Part shown: one piece after another, positions 63,633 through 64,000 of the stretch
Layout: each line of letters begins with the position of its first letter
How positions within the stretch are numbered: the first letter of the stretch is position 1
Source of the DNA: Asanoa sp. WMMD1127
Lineage (GTDB): Bacteria > Actinomycetota > Actinomycetes > Mycobacteriales > Micromonosporaceae
Assembly: GCF_029626225.1 (NCBI RefSeq)
Contig: NZ_JARUBP010000001.1
Location: 2,170,001 to 2,234,000 of the forward strand
Length of the DNA: 64,000 nucleotides
Reading direction: 5' to 3'
The notes under the pieces: model-generated
Database searches by the model: none
Told to the model about the DNA's origin: nothing
What the model saw: only the letters and a program-made list of their open reading frames with translations
Program-made: the position numbers and the translations under genes

Positions 63633-64000
63633 CGCCACCCAGGTCCGGCCCGGTTTCGCGGGCCGGACCTGGCAAGGCTTCCGTCGCTGGCGGCGCACCC
63701 GCCCCTTCTGGGGCGGACTGTTCCTGATCGCCGGCGGCGTGGAGATCTTCCTGACCACGCAGATGAGCCTCAACGGCCTGAGCTTCCAACTCGGCCCGAC
63801 GGGCTTCCTGTCGTGGCTGATCCCCGCGATCCTGGTCACCTGCGGCGCCCTGGCCTGGGCGAGCCCCCACCAACGCATGTTCTACGCGATCGTCGGCGCG
63901 GTCTCGGCCGTGTTCTCGCTGATCGGCGTCAACCTGGGCGGCTTCTTTCTCGGCCTGCTCCTCGGCATCGTCGGCGCCGGCCTGGTCTTCGCCTGGACGC
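63613..64000 (+). CDS. DUF6114 family membrane protein (3' end cut by window edge)
   Basis: The first 129 residues. After a basic start (FRRWRRTRPFWGGLFLIAGGVEI) there are membrane segments at about residues 33-50, 63-80, 89-108 and 112-127, matching DUF6114. The start ATG at 63613 lies inside the end of the DUF6230 gene, so it is translationally coupled. The remaining part, often a charged, disordered tail, is outside the window. Function unknown. Confidence 0.87.
   Translation, partial: MSSSSRSATQVRPGFAGRTWQGFRRWRRTRPFWGGLFLIAGGVEIFLTTQMSLNGLSFQLGPTGFLSWLIPAILVTCGALAWASPHQRMFYAIVGAVSAVFSLIGVNLGGFFLGLLLGIVGAGLVFAWT

Overview
The window is high-GC actinobacterial DNA: nearly every codon ends in G or C, GTG starts are common, there are several leaderless-looking starts, and the HspR/HAIR heat-shock system and a heterodimeric 2-oxo acid dehydrogenase are present. 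The order dnaK-grpE-dnaJ-hspR, clpB, pyrE, fba, DUF3151 gene, purA, purD matches the core chromosome of Streptomyces and relatives. Family types such as DUF6458, DUF6230/DUF6114, XRE-DUF5753/DUF397 and SigE-family sigma factors fit Micromonosporaceae, though the genus is inference. No rRNA, tRNA, CRISPR array, transposase, integrase or phage structural gene was found. I read this as ordinary chromosome with an accessory-looking left end.

Left part (1-15 kb): a truncated FAD monooxygenase; an XRE-DUF5753 regulator with two DUF397 partners; a DUF6232 gene; a Nudix hydrolase sharing an upstream DNA element with the XRE gene; a phosphoribosyltransferase; an RlpA-like double-psi beta-barrel protein beside a SpoIIE-type phosphatase; a long acyl-CoA dehydrogenase behind a strong inverted repeat; a thioredoxin-NHL protein; the 5-oxoprolinase set pxpB-pxpC-pxpA; a hemolysin III family protein; and a SixA-like phosphatase.

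Middle (15-43 kb): an E1alpha-E1beta-E2 operon, most likely branched-chain, closed by a near-perfect terminator; a 46-residue protein; a 1165-residue glycine-rich collagen-like membrane protein; two overlapping dynamin-like GTPases; dnaK-grpE-dnaJ-hspR with a HAIR operator; an epoxide-hydrolase-like protein lacking its catalytic histidine; a KhtT/KhtU-type antiporter pair; clpB with its own HAIR operator; two paralogous proline-tailed membrane proteins; an SDR; pyrE; an ArsR regulator; and a class II aldolase.

Right part (43-64 kb): a DedA protein; a two-gene cell-surface locus with one LPXTG protein; a SigE-family sigma factor coupled to an LCP-domain protein; fba; a SEC-C protein; a LOG-family protein; an EspI-like ParA ATPase; purA-purD; a Nei/Fpg glycosylase overlapping a GNAT gene; a flippase; and a DUF6230-DUF6114 pair. 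Two copies of an inverted repeat with arms GGTTAC/GTAAC lie before that pair, and the same element lies before the acyl-CoA dehydrogenase 56 kb away. This is the best candidate in the window for an undescribed regulatory link.
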